Shown: positions 32,450 through 40,803 of the stretch, in pieces | How the letters are laid out: every line of letters starts with the position of its first letter | Numbering within the stretch: position 1 is the first letter of the stretch | Assembly: GCF_020532645.1 (NCBI RefSeq) | Contig: NZ_JAJAUZ010000005.1 | Span: 62,001-126,000, forward strand | From: Streptomyces bambusae | Lineage (GTDB): Bacteria > Actinomycetota > Actinomycetes > Streptomycetales > Streptomycetaceae | DNA: 64,000 bases | Direction of reading: 5' to 3' | The notes under the pieces: generated by a model | The model's input: only the letters and a program-made list of their open reading frames with translations | Databases searched by the model: none | Told to the model about the DNA's origin: nothing | Made by a program: the position numbers and the translations under genes

Positions 32450-34327
32450 GTGGGACGAAGAAACCGGGACGGGACGGCGGTGCGCCGGGCCGAGGCCGTC
32501 GTGGTCGAGCGCTATCCGCAGTGGGTGCGCCTCGCCTATCTGACGCTTCCGGCCGGACTGGGCCGGCACACGCGCGTGCTGCGTGCCCACCGTGCCGTGC
32601 AGCAGGCGCTGCGCCCGGCAGGCCGGCGGGCCGGGCAGGGCGAGGACCCGGTGGCGGCGGTGCGCACCGAGGTCGTGCGGCGCGCGGCCGGGCGGATGCG
32701 GCCGCTGCCGCCGTGGGTCGGCGTGTGGGGGCTGCGGATGTGGCCGGGCGCCGAGGAACTGGAGGAGGCCGCCCGGGACCTGGCCGGGCTGTCCGCCTTC
32801 GCGCGCGCCGCGCACGTGCTGTGCCATTGGGACGGGCTGCCCGGGGACGCCGCGGTGCAGGTCCTGGCGGCGGCGGGCGCGCCGGGTCCCGCGGAAGCGG
32901 TCCGGGCCGGTCTCGCGGTGGCACCGCGGGCGGCGGCGGGCCGCGGGAGCGCGGCCGGCGTGCACCCGGCCCAGGTGCAGACCCGTCCCGCGGACCTGCT
33001 GCTGCGGAGCCACCGGGCGCGGGCGGGGTGGGCGGCGGCCGGAGCCCTGGCGCTCTGTGCGGCGCTCGTCACGGCCTCCGGGGAGGACGGGACACGGAGG
33101 CCCGTGCCGTACGCCGGGGCACCGGCGGGACGGGGCGCGCTCGACCCCGGCCGCCTCGTGCAGGTGCCCGGCCGGACCTGGTCGGACACCGGCCGGGTGG
33201 ACTTCACGGCCTGGCCGGCCCGCGGCGGCCGGACGGCGGACCGGCCCCTGCTGGCCCGCGCGCTCGCCACCTGGGGTGCGCCGCCCGCCGGCGCGGACGT
33301 GACCGCCGCGCCCGGCACCACGGACGAACCGCCTTCCCGGTCACCGCAGTTGCTGTACGCCGGAGAGCCGGCGGCCGGGGCCGCGGTGGTGGTGCTGCTG
33401 GACGGCGACCGGCTCGTCCGGTACACGGAGCGCGGCGCGTCCCGCAGCCTGGACTTCGTGCGGGTGGACGACGCGAACGTGACGACCGCGGCGGCCGTCG
33501 TCCTGCTGCGCGGGGCCGACGGGGCGGGCCCGGTACGGAAGTTGCTGGGACCGTGGATCACGAGCGCAGGCCTCCGGGACCTGACGGCGCCCGGAACTCC
33601 GGTGCGCCGCCTGCCGGTCGGGGCCGACGGCACGGTGACGGTGCCGGCCGGGGTGCGCCGGGGCTGCGCGCCGGGACCCGTGCTGGAGGTGGCGTCCTCG
33701 GCACGGATCGTGGAGAAGCACGCGTTCCTGCTGGCCGACCTGGGCGGCGTGCTGCCGGTGCACCTGACCTACACGCCGCTGCCGGAGGAGGCCGGGGTGG
33801 CCCATGCCCGGCAGCCCCGCGAGGCCACCGGGCGGGCGGCACTGGAGCGCTGGGCCCGGGAGGCCTGCGTGCTGCGGGAGGTGGACGGGCGGGCGGTCCG
33901 GGCCGTCAACCTGTGGGACTTCGCGCGGGCCGGTCTTCCCGAGGGAGCCGGGCCGGCGGTGTGGTCCTGCATCCGGGCCACGCACTGGACGGGGCGCGGC
34001 GACGTGCTGGTCAGGCTGCGCCCGCCGTCCGGGGAGCCGCTGACGGCGGCCCGGGTGCCGGCGACGGCGGCGTGCGGCCGGTTCGGGCAGCACGTCCTGG
34101 CGGGCACGGTGTGGCGTGCTCCGTCCGGGCGGGCGTACCAACTGGCCGCGGGGAGCCGGGAGGTGGCGGGGATCACCGCGTCCGGCTCGGTCCGGGCCGG
34201 GGCCGCGGGCCGGACGTTCGCGGCCCCCGCCGCACCGCCGGGAGCCGAGCCGCCCGTCCTGAGCGCCCGCCTGCACAGCGGTACGGTCCTCACCGCGCTG
34301 GACGGGGGGAACGGAGGCCGGGACTGA
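32450..34327 (+). CDS. Membrane-anchored protein with sigma-factor-like N-terminal region
   Basis: A 625-residue protein. Residues ~20-150 resemble a degenerate ECF sigma factor: YPQWVRLAYLTLPAGLGRHT in region 2 position and LSAFARAAHVLCHWDGLPGD in region 4 position, without strong DNA-contact helices. One transmembrane helix follows (RAGWAAAGALALCAALVTA, ~residues 190-207), then ~410 extracytoplasmic residues with no recognised domain (e.g. DDANVTTAAAVVLLRGADG, EVASSARIVEKHAFLLADL). The order cytoplasmic, helix, outside suggests a transmembrane sensor. GTG 32450 is the longest start; a GTG at 32480 is possible. Confidence 0.6.
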   Translation: MGRRNRDGTAVRRAEAVVVERYPQWVRLAYLTLPAGLGRHTRVLRAHRAVQQALRPAGRRAGQGEDPVAAVRTEVVRRAAGRMRPLPPWVGVWGLRMWPGAEELEEAARDLAGLSAFARAAHVLCHWDGLPGDAAVQVLAAAGAPGPAEAVRAGLAVAPRAAAGRGSAAGVHPAQVQTRPADLLLRSHRARAGWAAAGALALCAALVTASGEDGTRRPVPYAGAPAGRGALDPGRLVQVPGRTWSDTGRVDFTAWPARGGRTADRPLLARALATWGAPPAGADVTAAPGTTDEPPSRSPQLLYAGEPAAGAAVVVLLDGDRLVRYTERGASRSLDFVRVDDANVTTAAAVVLLRGADGAGPVRKLLGPWITSAGLRDLTAPGTPVRRLPVGADGTVTVPAGVRRGCAPGPVLEVASSARIVEKHAFLLADLGGVLPVHLTYTPLPEEAGVAHARQPREATGRAALERWAREACVLREVDGRAVRAVNLWDFARAGLPEGAGPAVWSCIRATHWTGRGDVLVRLRPPSGEPLTAARVPATAACGRFGQHVLAGTVWRAPSGRAYQLAAGSREVAGITASGSVRAGAAGRTFAAPAAPPGAEPPVLSARLHSGTVLTALDGGNGGRD

Positions 34328-34346
34328 CGCCGGACCGGGGGTCCGC

Positions 34347-34394
34347 GGGGCCGCGGGGCTGGGGGGCCGCGGGGCTGGGGGGCCGCGGGGCTGG
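34347..34394. repeat. Three perfect copies of a 16-bp unit
   Basis: GGGGCCGCGGGGCTGG repeated three times between convergent genes (stops at 34327 and 34422). Flanking GGGGTCCGCGGGG segments are degenerate further copies. Embedded CCGCGG dyads could also fold and help termination. Confidence 0.85.
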
Positions 34395-34421
34395 GGGTCC
34401 GCGGGGCCGCGGACGGCGGTC

Positions 34422-34967
34422 TCAGCTCCGGCCGAGGGCCGCGGCGCCGAAGGAGACGTCGAAGCGGTCGCACCAGATGGTCATGCTGGTGTAGTCGGCC
34501 AGACGGGTGTCTGCCGGGATCGGGTAGTTCTGGTTGCCCTTGTTCCCCTTGAGCTTGCCGAGGCTGAGGTGTTTTCCGTCGTCGAAGACGTGCCAGCCGT
34601 CGGAGCCCGGCTTCACCGGGGCGTCGGTGAGCCAGACCCGCAGGTCGGGGCCGTCGCTGGTGTCCAGGCCCTCCAGCCGGAGGATGCGGGAGCCGTCGGG
34701 CAGCTCGATGATCTTCACCGTGCCCTTGGTGGCGTGCTCGTGGCTGATCAGGGTGCCTTCCGCGAGGACCCTCAGCCCGCGCTGCACGCCGGGGCTTGCG
34801 GAAGCCGCCGCGGTGGGGGTGCCCGAGACGCCCGGCAGGGCCTCGTCCACGTTCGTGTCCGTCCACAGTTTCCACGGCTGGAACCAGTACAGACCGAAGC
34901 CCCCCAGGACCGCCGCCACCGCCAGCGCCCCCAGCACCAGTCCGAGCCGCTTGCGCTTCAGCGCCAT
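34422..34967 (-). CDS. Membrane-anchored DM13 domain protein
   Basis: A 181-residue protein with an N-terminal signal anchor (LGLVLGALAVAAVLGGFGLY). The DM13 domain follows: EGTLISHEHATKGTVKIIEL, ILRLEGLDTSDGPDLRVWLT, HLSLGKLKGNKGNQNYPIPA, MTIWCDRFDVSFGAA, with the conserved Cys in the C-terminal strand. DM13 is a proposed redox or electron-transfer domain on the outer face of the membrane. ATG 34967 is backed by GAGGTGGCGGC. Confidence 0.85.
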   Translation of the reverse strand: MALKRKRLGLVLGALAVAAVLGGFGLYWFQPWKLWTDTNVDEALPGVSGTPTAAASASPGVQRGLRVLAEGTLISHEHATKGTVKIIELPDGSRILRLEGLDTSDGPDLRVWLTDAPVKPGSDGWHVFDDGKHLSLGKLKGNKGNQNYPIPADTRLADYTSMTIWCDRFDVSFGAAALGRS

Positions 34968-35133
34968 GCCGCCACCTCGCCCTTCCGCCTTGTCGCCGCC
35001 GTCGTGCCGCCGGCCGGGGCCGGCGTGCCCCCGATTCAACCGGCTGGACGGCCCGGGCTCCAGCACAGGGCCGGGGTGGCGGCCGGGGAGGCCGCCGGGA
35101 CCGGGAGGGGCCGGCCCCGGCGGCCCGTACCGG

Positions 35134-36288
35134 TCAGGCCGCGGGCTGCTGCTGGGTGACGCAGTGGATGCCGCCGCCGCCCGTGCCGAGGCGGTCGATG
35201 TTGAGCTGTTCGACGACGCGGCCGGGGAAGAGGCGGGTGAGGGTGGCCCGGGCGGCGCTGTCCGCGCGGGTGTCGCCGAAGTGGGCGGAGATCACCGCGC
35301 CGTTGCAGACGTAGTAGTTGGCGTAGGAGGCGAGGAAGTCCGGGTTGGACGAGCGGATCTTGTAGTAGTCGGGGCCCTGGATCTGGTCGACGGCCCTACG
35401 GGTGCCGTCGGCGGCCGTCGACGCGGACAGGATCTGGTACTGCTGCCGGGCGTCCTTCGCGTAGACGTCGGTGTCCGTGCTCAGCGGCATCTGGACGAGG
35501 GCCCGGCCGGGGGCGAGGAAGCGGGACGTGGCGTCGACGTGGTCGTCGGTGATGTCCTGGCCGCGGACGCCGTCGAACCAGATGACCTTCGAAGCGCCGT
35601 ACGCGGTGCGCAGGGCCGCCTCGATCTGCGCCTCGGTCAGCCCGGGGTTGCGGTTGCGGTTCACCAGGCTGCTGCGGGTGGCCATGAGGGTGCCGGCGCC
35701 GTCCTGTTCGACGGCACCGCCCTCGCCGACGATGGGGGCGGCGGTGAAGGGGACACCGACGTGGGCGGCGACCCGGCCGGTGACGAGGGCGTCCTTGGCG
35801 TGGGTCTGCTTGTTGCCCCAGCCGTTGAAGTTCAGGCCGACCGCGTCCAGGCCGCCGGTCCCGTCGGTACGGAAGACCGGACCGGTGTCGCGCATCCAGC
35901 AGTCGTCGACGGGGATCGTCGTCAGGACGGTGACCGACGGTCCGCACAGCGAGCGGGCCCGGGAGGCGCTGCCGGGGTTGGCACACAGGTAGACCGGCTC
36001 GTACTTGGCGATGGTGCGGGCGATCAGGGCGATGTCGGACTGGACGCCGGAGAGCTTGCCGCCCCAGATGGCGCTGCTGTCCGGCCAGGCCATCCAGGTG
36101 CGGGTGTGGCGGACGTCCTCGATCGGCACCCGGAAGGCTCCGGCCGCGACGGGCCGGGCGGCGGCCCGGACCGGGGTGCCGACGGCCGCGAGGGCGGCGC
36201 CGGCGGCGGTGAGTCCGGCCGCGGCGAGGAACCGGCGGCGGTCCAGGCCGGCCCGGGGCGGCAGGTCTGCTGCTGCGTGATCGGTCAT
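35134..36288 (-). CDS. Tat-exported agmatine/peptidylarginine deiminase family protein (copy 1)
   Basis: A 384-residue protein with a twin-arginine signal (LDRRRFLAAAGLTAAGAAL). The guanidino-modifying fold is complete: DDCWMRDTGPVF, GEGGAVEQDGAGTLM, LVNRNRNPG, DDHVDATSRFL for the catalytic His, and the terminal GTGGGGIHCVTQQQP with the nucleophilic Cys. It should deiminate agmatine or arginine residues, releasing ammonia, outside the cytoplasm. A consensus promoter overlapped by operator-like repeats lies upstream, shared with the divergent TetR gene. Paralogues are at 42566-43579 and 43700-44851. Confidence 0.87.
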   Translation of the reverse strand: MTDHAAADLPPRAGLDRRRFLAAAGLTAAGAALAAVGTPVRAAARPVAAGAFRVPIEDVRHTRTWMAWPDSSAIWGGKLSGVQSDIALIARTIAKYEPVYLCANPGSASRARSLCGPSVTVLTTIPVDDCWMRDTGPVFRTDGTGGLDAVGLNFNGWGNKQTHAKDALVTGRVAAHVGVPFTAAPIVGEGGAVEQDGAGTLMATRSSLVNRNRNPGLTEAQIEAALRTAYGASKVIWFDGVRGQDITDDHVDATSRFLAPGRALVQMPLSTDTDVYAKDARQQYQILSASTAADGTRRAVDQIQGPDYYKIRSSNPDFLASYANYYVCNGAVISAHFGDTRADSAARATLTRLFPGRVVEQLNIDRLGTGGGGIHCVTQQQPAA

Positions 36289-36305
36289 GGGGGGTCTCCT
36301 TGGAG

Positions 36306-36339
36306 GGTCAACTCGCCTTGGCAGTAAGGGGAGTTGACC
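36306..36339. promoter_or_regulatory. 9-bp inverted repeat operator
   Basis: GGTCAACTC (36306-36314) and GAGTTGACC (36331-36339) form a perfect inverted repeat with a 16-bp spacer. It covers the predicted transcription start and leader of the deiminase gene, suggesting a repressor site. Confidence 0.6.
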
Positions 36340-36342
36340 GGA

Positions 36343-36371
36343 AAATTAAAACTGGCCAAGCGCTCGGTCAA
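36343..36371 (-). promoter_or_regulatory. Sigma-70-type promoter overlapped by TetR-like operator
   Basis: On the minus strand TTGACC (36366-36371) and TAATTT (36343-36348) are separated by exactly 17 bp, an excellent vegetative promoter for the deiminase gene. The quasi-palindrome GGCCAAGCGCTCGGTC (36354-36369) overlaps the -35 and spacer and resembles TetR-family operators. The AT-rich core is striking in this GC-rich window. Confidence 0.65.
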
Positions 36372-36434
36372 GTCTTTCGGCAGGACTGTTCCGGCGGATC
36401 CGGCAAAGCCGCAGGTGGCGCGGCGGGCAGTCGT

Positions 36435-36440
36435 TAGAGT
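36435..36440 (+). promoter_or_regulatory. -10 element for probable leaderless TetR transcript
   Basis: TAGAGT ends six bases before ATG 36447, the spacing expected when transcription starts at the A of the start codon. No ribosome site precedes the ATG. A -35 is not evident. Confidence 0.4.
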
Positions 36441-36446
36441 GCGGCC

Positions 36447-37160
36447 ATGAGTGCCGACGCGAAGGACAACCCGACCGCTGCCGTGCCCGCCGCCCGCGCG
36501 GGCCGACCGGGCCGGACCCGGGCCTCGGCGAAGGGCGAGCAGACCCGGGCGCGGCTGATCGCCGCCGCCCGGACGCTGCTCGCCGGCGGCATGAGCGAGC
36601 GGTTCACCACCCGTAACGTGGCGGCCCTCAGCGGGGTCTCGCACGGGATGTGCCACTACCACTTCCAGGACCGCACCGACCTGGTGCTGGCCGTCGTCGC
36701 CGACATCCGGCCGGAGTGGATCCTGCCGCTGGAGGAGGCGGTCGCGGCGCCCGGCACGTTCGCCGAGCGGGCCGGACGGGTGGTGGACCTGCTGTCCCGG
36801 CCGGAGGGTGCCGAACTCTCCCATCTGCACGCGGCGTTGCACTGGCACGCGCTGAACGACGCGCGCGTACGGGAGTGCCTGGAGGCCGAGTACCGGCGGT
36901 GGCGCGGCTGCTTCACCGCGCTCTTCGAGGTGCTGGCGGCGGAGCGGGGCGGGGGGGTGGACGCGCGGCTCCTCGGGGAGGCGGTGGCCGCTGCGGTGGA
37001 CGGGCTGGCGGCGGTGGAGTCGCTGGGGGCGGAGGTGGATCCGGGGGCGGTGCTGCGTGCGCTTCTCCGTACGGTCGCCGCGGGCAGTTGGGCCGGGGCT
37101 CCGGAGCGGGGCTCCGCCCCGGACCCCGCGCCTCGCACTCCCCCGGCCGCAGGGGGCTGA
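36447..37160 (+). CDS. TetR/AcrR family transcriptional regulator
   Basis: A 237-residue regulator. An N-terminal basic tail precedes the HTH: EQTRARLIAAARTLLAGG, FTTRNVAALSGVSHGMCHYH, FQDRTDLVLAVVADI. The C-terminal ligand domain contains AALHWHALNDARVRECLEAE. It is divergent from deiminase copy 1 across a 158-bp region with operator repeats, and convergent with the ABC importer operon. The natural inference is that it controls the deiminase/importer locus. Confidence 0.87.
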   Translation: MSADAKDNPTAAVPAARAGRPGRTRASAKGEQTRARLIAAARTLLAGGMSERFTTRNVAALSGVSHGMCHYHFQDRTDLVLAVVADIRPEWILPLEEAVAAPGTFAERAGRVVDLLSRPEGAELSHLHAALHWHALNDARVRECLEAEYRRWRGCFTALFEVLAAERGGGVDARLLGEAVAAAVDGLAAVESLGAEVDPGAVLRALLRTVAAGSWAGAPERGSAPDPAPRTPPAAGG

Positions 37161-37192
37161 AAGATGCCCCCGGCGGGGTTGGACCTGCCCCG

Positions 37193-38014
37193 TCAGAGCG
37201 CGCGCCGGGCCGCGGCGATTGCCTCCGGGTCCCAGCCGGGGCGGGGTACGGACTCCAGGAGGAGCCGGGTGTACGGGTGGCGGGGGGCGGCCAGGACCTC
37301 CTCGGTGGCGCCGCGTTCGACCACGGCCCCGTGGCGCATGACGACGACCTCGTCGGTGACGCAGCGGACGACGCCGAGGTCGTGGGTGATGAACAGGTAG
37401 CCGATGCCCGTCTGCTCGCGGATGTCGGCCAGCAGGTTGAGGATCTGGGCCTGGACCGACACGTCGAGGGCGGCGACGGCCTCGTCGAGGACGAGGACGG
37501 CCGGCTCGACGGCGAGCGCGCGGGCGATGGCCACCCGCTGGCGCTGGCCGCCGGAGAGCTGCCGGGGCCGTGCGTCGGCGGCCCGGCTGCCCAGACCCAC
37601 CTGGTCGAGCAGTTCCCGTACCCGCGCGGTGTGGTCGCGGCCGGGGAAGTGCAGGGCGAGGGTTTCGCGAAGGGCGGCCGCGACGCCGGTGCGCGGGTCG
37701 AGGGAGAGGAAGGGGTCCTGGAAGACCATCTGGACCTCGCGGGCGCGGGCCAGCCGGGCGGCCCGGCCGCGGGCGGGCCCGGTCCGGGTCCGGCCGCGGA
37801 CCAGGACCTCGCCCCCGTCGGCCTGTTCGAGGCCGGCGACGATCCGGGCGGTGGTGGTCTTGCCGGAACCCGACTCACCGACGATGCCCAGCGAGCCGCC
37901 CCCGGGAAGGACGAAGGACACGTCGTCGACGGCGCGGACGCCTCCGAAGTCCCGCCGCAGGCCGCGCACTTCCAGGAGGGCGGATGACGTGCTGTCCGCG
38001 GTGCTAGCGGGCAT
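37193..38014 (-). CDS. Peptide-type ABC transporter ATP-binding protein (DppF-like)
   Basis: A 273-residue ABC ATPase: Walker A VGESGSGKTTTARIV, Q-loop QMVFQDPFLSLDPRTG, signature RQLSGGQRQRVAIARAL, Walker B VLVLDEAVAALDVS, H-loop LFITHDLGVV. The usual DEPTS/VSALD after Walker B is altered to DEAVAALD. Last gene of a five-gene importer operon, overlapping the preceding ATPase gene by 11 bp. Confidence 0.88.
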   Translation of the reverse strand: MPASTADSTSSALLEVRGLRRDFGGVRAVDDVSFVLPGGGSLGIVGESGSGKTTTARIVAGLEQADGGEVLVRGRTRTGPARGRAARLARAREVQMVFQDPFLSLDPRTGVAAALRETLALHFPGRDHTARVRELLDQVGLGSRAADARPRQLSGGQRQRVAIARALAVEPAVLVLDEAVAALDVSVQAQILNLLADIREQTGIGYLFITHDLGVVRCVTDEVVVMRHGAVVERGATEEVLAAPRHPYTRLLLESVPRPGWDPEAIAAARRAL

Positions 38015-38996
38015 CGGCAGGGCTCCCTTCGAGCCGGTCGCTGTGGTGGCAGGCGGCCGTGTGGTCGGGCCCGCCGGGGGCCGCGGCGGGGGCCGGGGCC
38101 TGCCGGTCGCACACCTCGGTGGCGAGCGGGCAGCGGGCCGCGAACCCGCAGCCGGGCAGGGGTTTGCGCAGGTCGGGCGGCTGGCCGTCGATGGCGGCGA
38201 GCCGGCCGCGGGGGCCGTCCATCCGCGGCGTGGAGGCCAGCAGGGCGGCCGTGTACGGGTGCCGTGGGGCGGCGAACAGGGCCTGGGCCGGACCGGTTTC
38301 GACGATCCGGCCCGCGTACATGACGTAGACCCGGTCGCTGATGGCGGCGGCGAGGTCGAGGTCGTGGGTGACGAACAGCAGTCCGGTGCCGAAGTCCCGC
38401 CGCAGCCCCGCCAGCAGGGCGATGACCTCGGCCTGGCTGGTGACGTCCAGCGCGGTGGTGGGTTCGTCCGCGAGCAGCAGGACGGGGTCCCCCATGAGCG
38501 CGGCGGCGATCACGATGCGCTGGAGCATGCCGCCGGAGACCTGCGCCGGGTAGCGGCGCATCACGGACTCGTCCAGGCCCACGGCCCGCAGCAGGCGGCC
38601 GGCCCGGGCGGCGGCGTCGGCCCGGGTCAGGGCGCCGGTGAGGACGGCGCCCTCGGTGAGGAAGTCGCCGATCCTGCGCAGCGGGTTGACGGCGGCGCGC
38701 GGGTCCTGGAAGACCATGGCGGCCGTGCCGGCGCGTACGGTGCGCAGCTCGGCCGGGGTCATGGCGAGGACGTCGCGGCCGTCGACGCGGACCTCTCCGG
38801 CGGTGCCGGCGCCGGGTGGCAGCAGGCCGAGTGCGGTGCGGGACGTGAGGCTCTTGCCGGAGCCGGATTCGCCGACGAGGGCGACGGTCTCGCCGCGGGC
38901 GACGGCGAGGTCGACGCCGTCGACGACGGGCCGGGCGGTGCCGGGCAGGGTGATGCGCAGTCCCGCGATGTCGAGGGCGTTGCCGGGTGTGGTCAT
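38004..38996 (-). CDS. Peptide-type ABC transporter ATP-binding protein (DppD-like)
   Basis: A 330-residue ATPase: Walker A VGESGSGKSLTSRTAL, AMVFQDPRAAVNPLRRIG, signature QVSGGMLQRIVIAAAL, Walker B VLLLADEPTTALDV, and the cysteine-containing oligopeptide-transporter C-terminal motif (LPGCGFAARCPLATEVCDRQ) that can bind an Fe-S cluster in Dpp/Opp ATPases. Four-base overlap with the upstream permease gene. Confidence 0.9.
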   Translation of the reverse strand: MTTPGNALDIAGLRITLPGTARPVVDGVDLAVARGETVALVGESGSGKSLTSRTALGLLPPGAGTAGEVRVDGRDVLAMTPAELRTVRAGTAAMVFQDPRAAVNPLRRIGDFLTEGAVLTGALTRADAAARAGRLLRAVGLDESVMRRYPAQVSGGMLQRIVIAAALMGDPVLLLADEPTTALDVTSQAEVIALLAGLRRDFGTGLLFVTHDLDLAAAISDRVYVMYAGRIVETGPAQALFAAPRHPYTAALLASTPRMDGPRGRLAAIDGQPPDLRKPLPGCGFAARCPLATEVCDRQAPAPAAAPGGPDHTAACHHSDRLEGSPADAR

Positions 38997-39847
38997 CGGT
39001 CTCTCCTGGCGACACGGTCGGCCCAGCGTTCGCCCACCACGTTGAAGGCGACCACGGTGAGGACGATGGCCGCGCAGGACAGGACCGCGGACAGCGGGTA
39101 GCCGTGCTGGATCGCGGTCTGCCCGTCGAAGACCATGCGGCCCCAGTCGGGGGTGAGCGCGGGGACGCCGAGGCCGAGGAAGGACAGGCCGGCGAGGTCC
39201 ATCAGGGCGTAGCCGAAGTTGATGGTGGACTGGGCGAGGACGACGGGGGCGATGTTGGGGAGGACGTGGCGCAGGCAGATCTGGAGGGCGGAGTGACCCT
39301 GGACCCGGTAGGCGCTCACGTAGGGGCGTTCGCGTTCGGCGAGGACGAGCGAGCGGGTGAGGCGGCTGACGTACGGCAGGTAGGCGACAGCGAGTGCGAG
39401 GACGGGGGCGAGCAGGCCTTCGCCGTACACGGAGATGATGAGGATGGCCAGCAGCATGCCGGGGAAGGCGAAGACCAGCTCGGTGCTGCGGGACAGCAGG
39501 GTGTCGAGGCGGCCGCCGCGCCAGGCGGCGGCGGTGCCGATGGCGACTCCGGCGACGGTGGAGAAGACCACGACGCCGAGCGGGCCGAGCAGTGAGGTCC
39601 GGGCACCGAGCAGCAGCCGGGAGAGGGTGTCGCGGCCGGCTGCGTCGACGCCGAGCGGGTGTCCGGCAGAGGGTGCGGCGAGGGCGCTGCCGAGGTCGAC
39701 GGCGTTGGGGTCGTGGGGCACCAGCCAGGGTGCGGCCACGGCGGCCAGGGTGACCAGGACGACGACGGCCAGGCAGAGGTGGTGGAGCGGGGAGCCCGCG
39801 GTGCGGATCCGGGCGAGGCCGGGCCGCCGGGTGAGGACGGCGGTCAT
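38993..39847 (-). CDS. Peptide-type ABC transporter permease (DppC-like)
   Basis: A 284-residue membrane protein: N-terminal helix LCLAVVVLVTLAAVAAPWLV, the DppC loop HPLGVDAAGRDTLSRLLLGA, TSLLGPLGVVVFSTVAGVAI, and the EAA-type loop AYRVQGHSALQICLRHVLPN. ATG 39847 overlaps the upstream permease stop by 4 bp. About six transmembrane helices. Confidence 0.88.
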   Translation of the reverse strand: MTAVLTRRPGLARIRTAGSPLHHLCLAVVVLVTLAAVAAPWLVPHDPNAVDLGSALAAPSAGHPLGVDAAGRDTLSRLLLGARTSLLGPLGVVVFSTVAGVAIGTAAAWRGGRLDTLLSRSTELVFAFPGMLLAILIISVYGEGLLAPVLALAVAYLPYVSRLTRSLVLAERERPYVSAYRVQGHSALQICLRHVLPNIAPVVLAQSTINFGYALMDLAGLSFLGLGVPALTPDWGRMVFDGQTAIQHGYPLSAVLSCAAIVLTVVAFNVVGERWADRVARRDR

Positions 39848-40803
39848 GCGGCGGCTCCCCTGGTGCCGAGGGTGATCCGGGGGTCGACGAGCGGCAGCAG
39901 CAGGTCGACGATCAGGTTCACGGTCATGAACAGGGCGACGATGATCAGGGAGATGGCCTGCACGGTCGGGAAGTCCTTGGTGCTGGTGGACAGTTCGAGG
40001 AGCTGCCCGATGCCGCCGACGCTGAACGCGGTCTCCACGAGCACGGTGCACACCAGGAGGGTCGAGACGACGAGTCCGCCGGTGGTGAGCACGGTGCCGA
40101 GGGAGTTGCGGAACACGTGGCGCCGGATGACCTGGCGTTCGGGCACGCCGCGGCTGCGGGCGACGGTGACGTGCTCGCTGTCGAGGGCTTCGAGCATCGC
40201 GGAGCGGGTGACCCGGGCGAGCATGCCGATCAGGTAGAGGGCGAGGGCGATGGCGGGCAGGGTGAGGTGCCACACCTTGTCGGCGAAGCCTTCGCCGGCG
40301 CCGCTGCTGGGGAACCAGCCGAGCCGGACGGCGAACAGGCCCTGGAGCAGGACGGCCGCGACGAACGACGGGGTGCCGACGGCGAAGGTGGTGGCGACGA
40401 GCACCGCCGAGTCGGTCGCCCCGCCGCGGACCGCGGCCAGCCGGCCGAGGAACAGGCCGACGACGGCGACCACGAGGAGCGCCATGGCGACCAGCAGCAG
40501 GGTGGTCGGCAGCCGGTCGGCGAGCAGCCGGGAGACGTCGGTGCGATAGGTGAGGGAGCGCCCGAAGTCGCCCTGGAGCACGTCGCCGAGCCAGTGGCCG
40601 TACCGGACGAGGAAGGGGTCGTCGAGGTGGTACTGGGCCTTGACGGCGGCCAGCGCCTCGGGCGAGGCGGAGCGCCCCGCGAGGAGGAAGCTCGCCGGGT
40701 CGCCGGGGGCGAGGTAGAGGGCGCCGAAGACCACGAACGAGGCGGCGAACAGGGTGACCGCCATCTCCAGCAGCCGGCGGGCGGCGAATCCGGCGAAGCT
40801 CAT
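39844..40803 (-). CDS. Peptide-type ABC transporter permease (DppB-like)
   Basis: A 319-residue permease: MSFAGFAARRLLEMAVTLFA, YLAPGDPASFLLAGR, LDDPFLVRYGHWLGDVLQGD, FGRSLTYRTDVSRLL, and the EAA loop VARSRGVPERQVIRRHVFRN. Six helices with the conserved C-terminal LLPLVDPRI. Coupled to its neighbours by 4-bp overlaps. Confidence 0.88.
   Translation of the reverse strand: MSFAGFAARRLLEMAVTLFAASFVVFGALYLAPGDPASFLLAGRSASPEALAAVKAQYHLDDPFLVRYGHWLGDVLQGDFGRSLTYRTDVSRLLADRLPTTLLLVAMALLVVAVVGLFLGRLAAVRGGATDSAVLVATTFAVGTPSFVAAVLLQGLFAVRLGWFPSSGAGEGFADKVWHLTLPAIALALYLIGMLARVTRSAMLEALDSEHVTVARSRGVPERQVIRRHVFRNSLGTVLTTGGLVVSTLLVCTVLVETAFSVGGIGQLLELSTSTKDFPTVQAISLIIVALFMTVNLIVDLLLPLVDPRITLGTRGAAA

Noticed and set aside
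30374-33013. An 879-codon minus-strand frame joining upstream sequence to the Rnl2-type ligase
   Set aside because: Only the part from ATG 31465 resembles a protein family; the rest is antisense to the plus-strand genes at 31700 and 32450.
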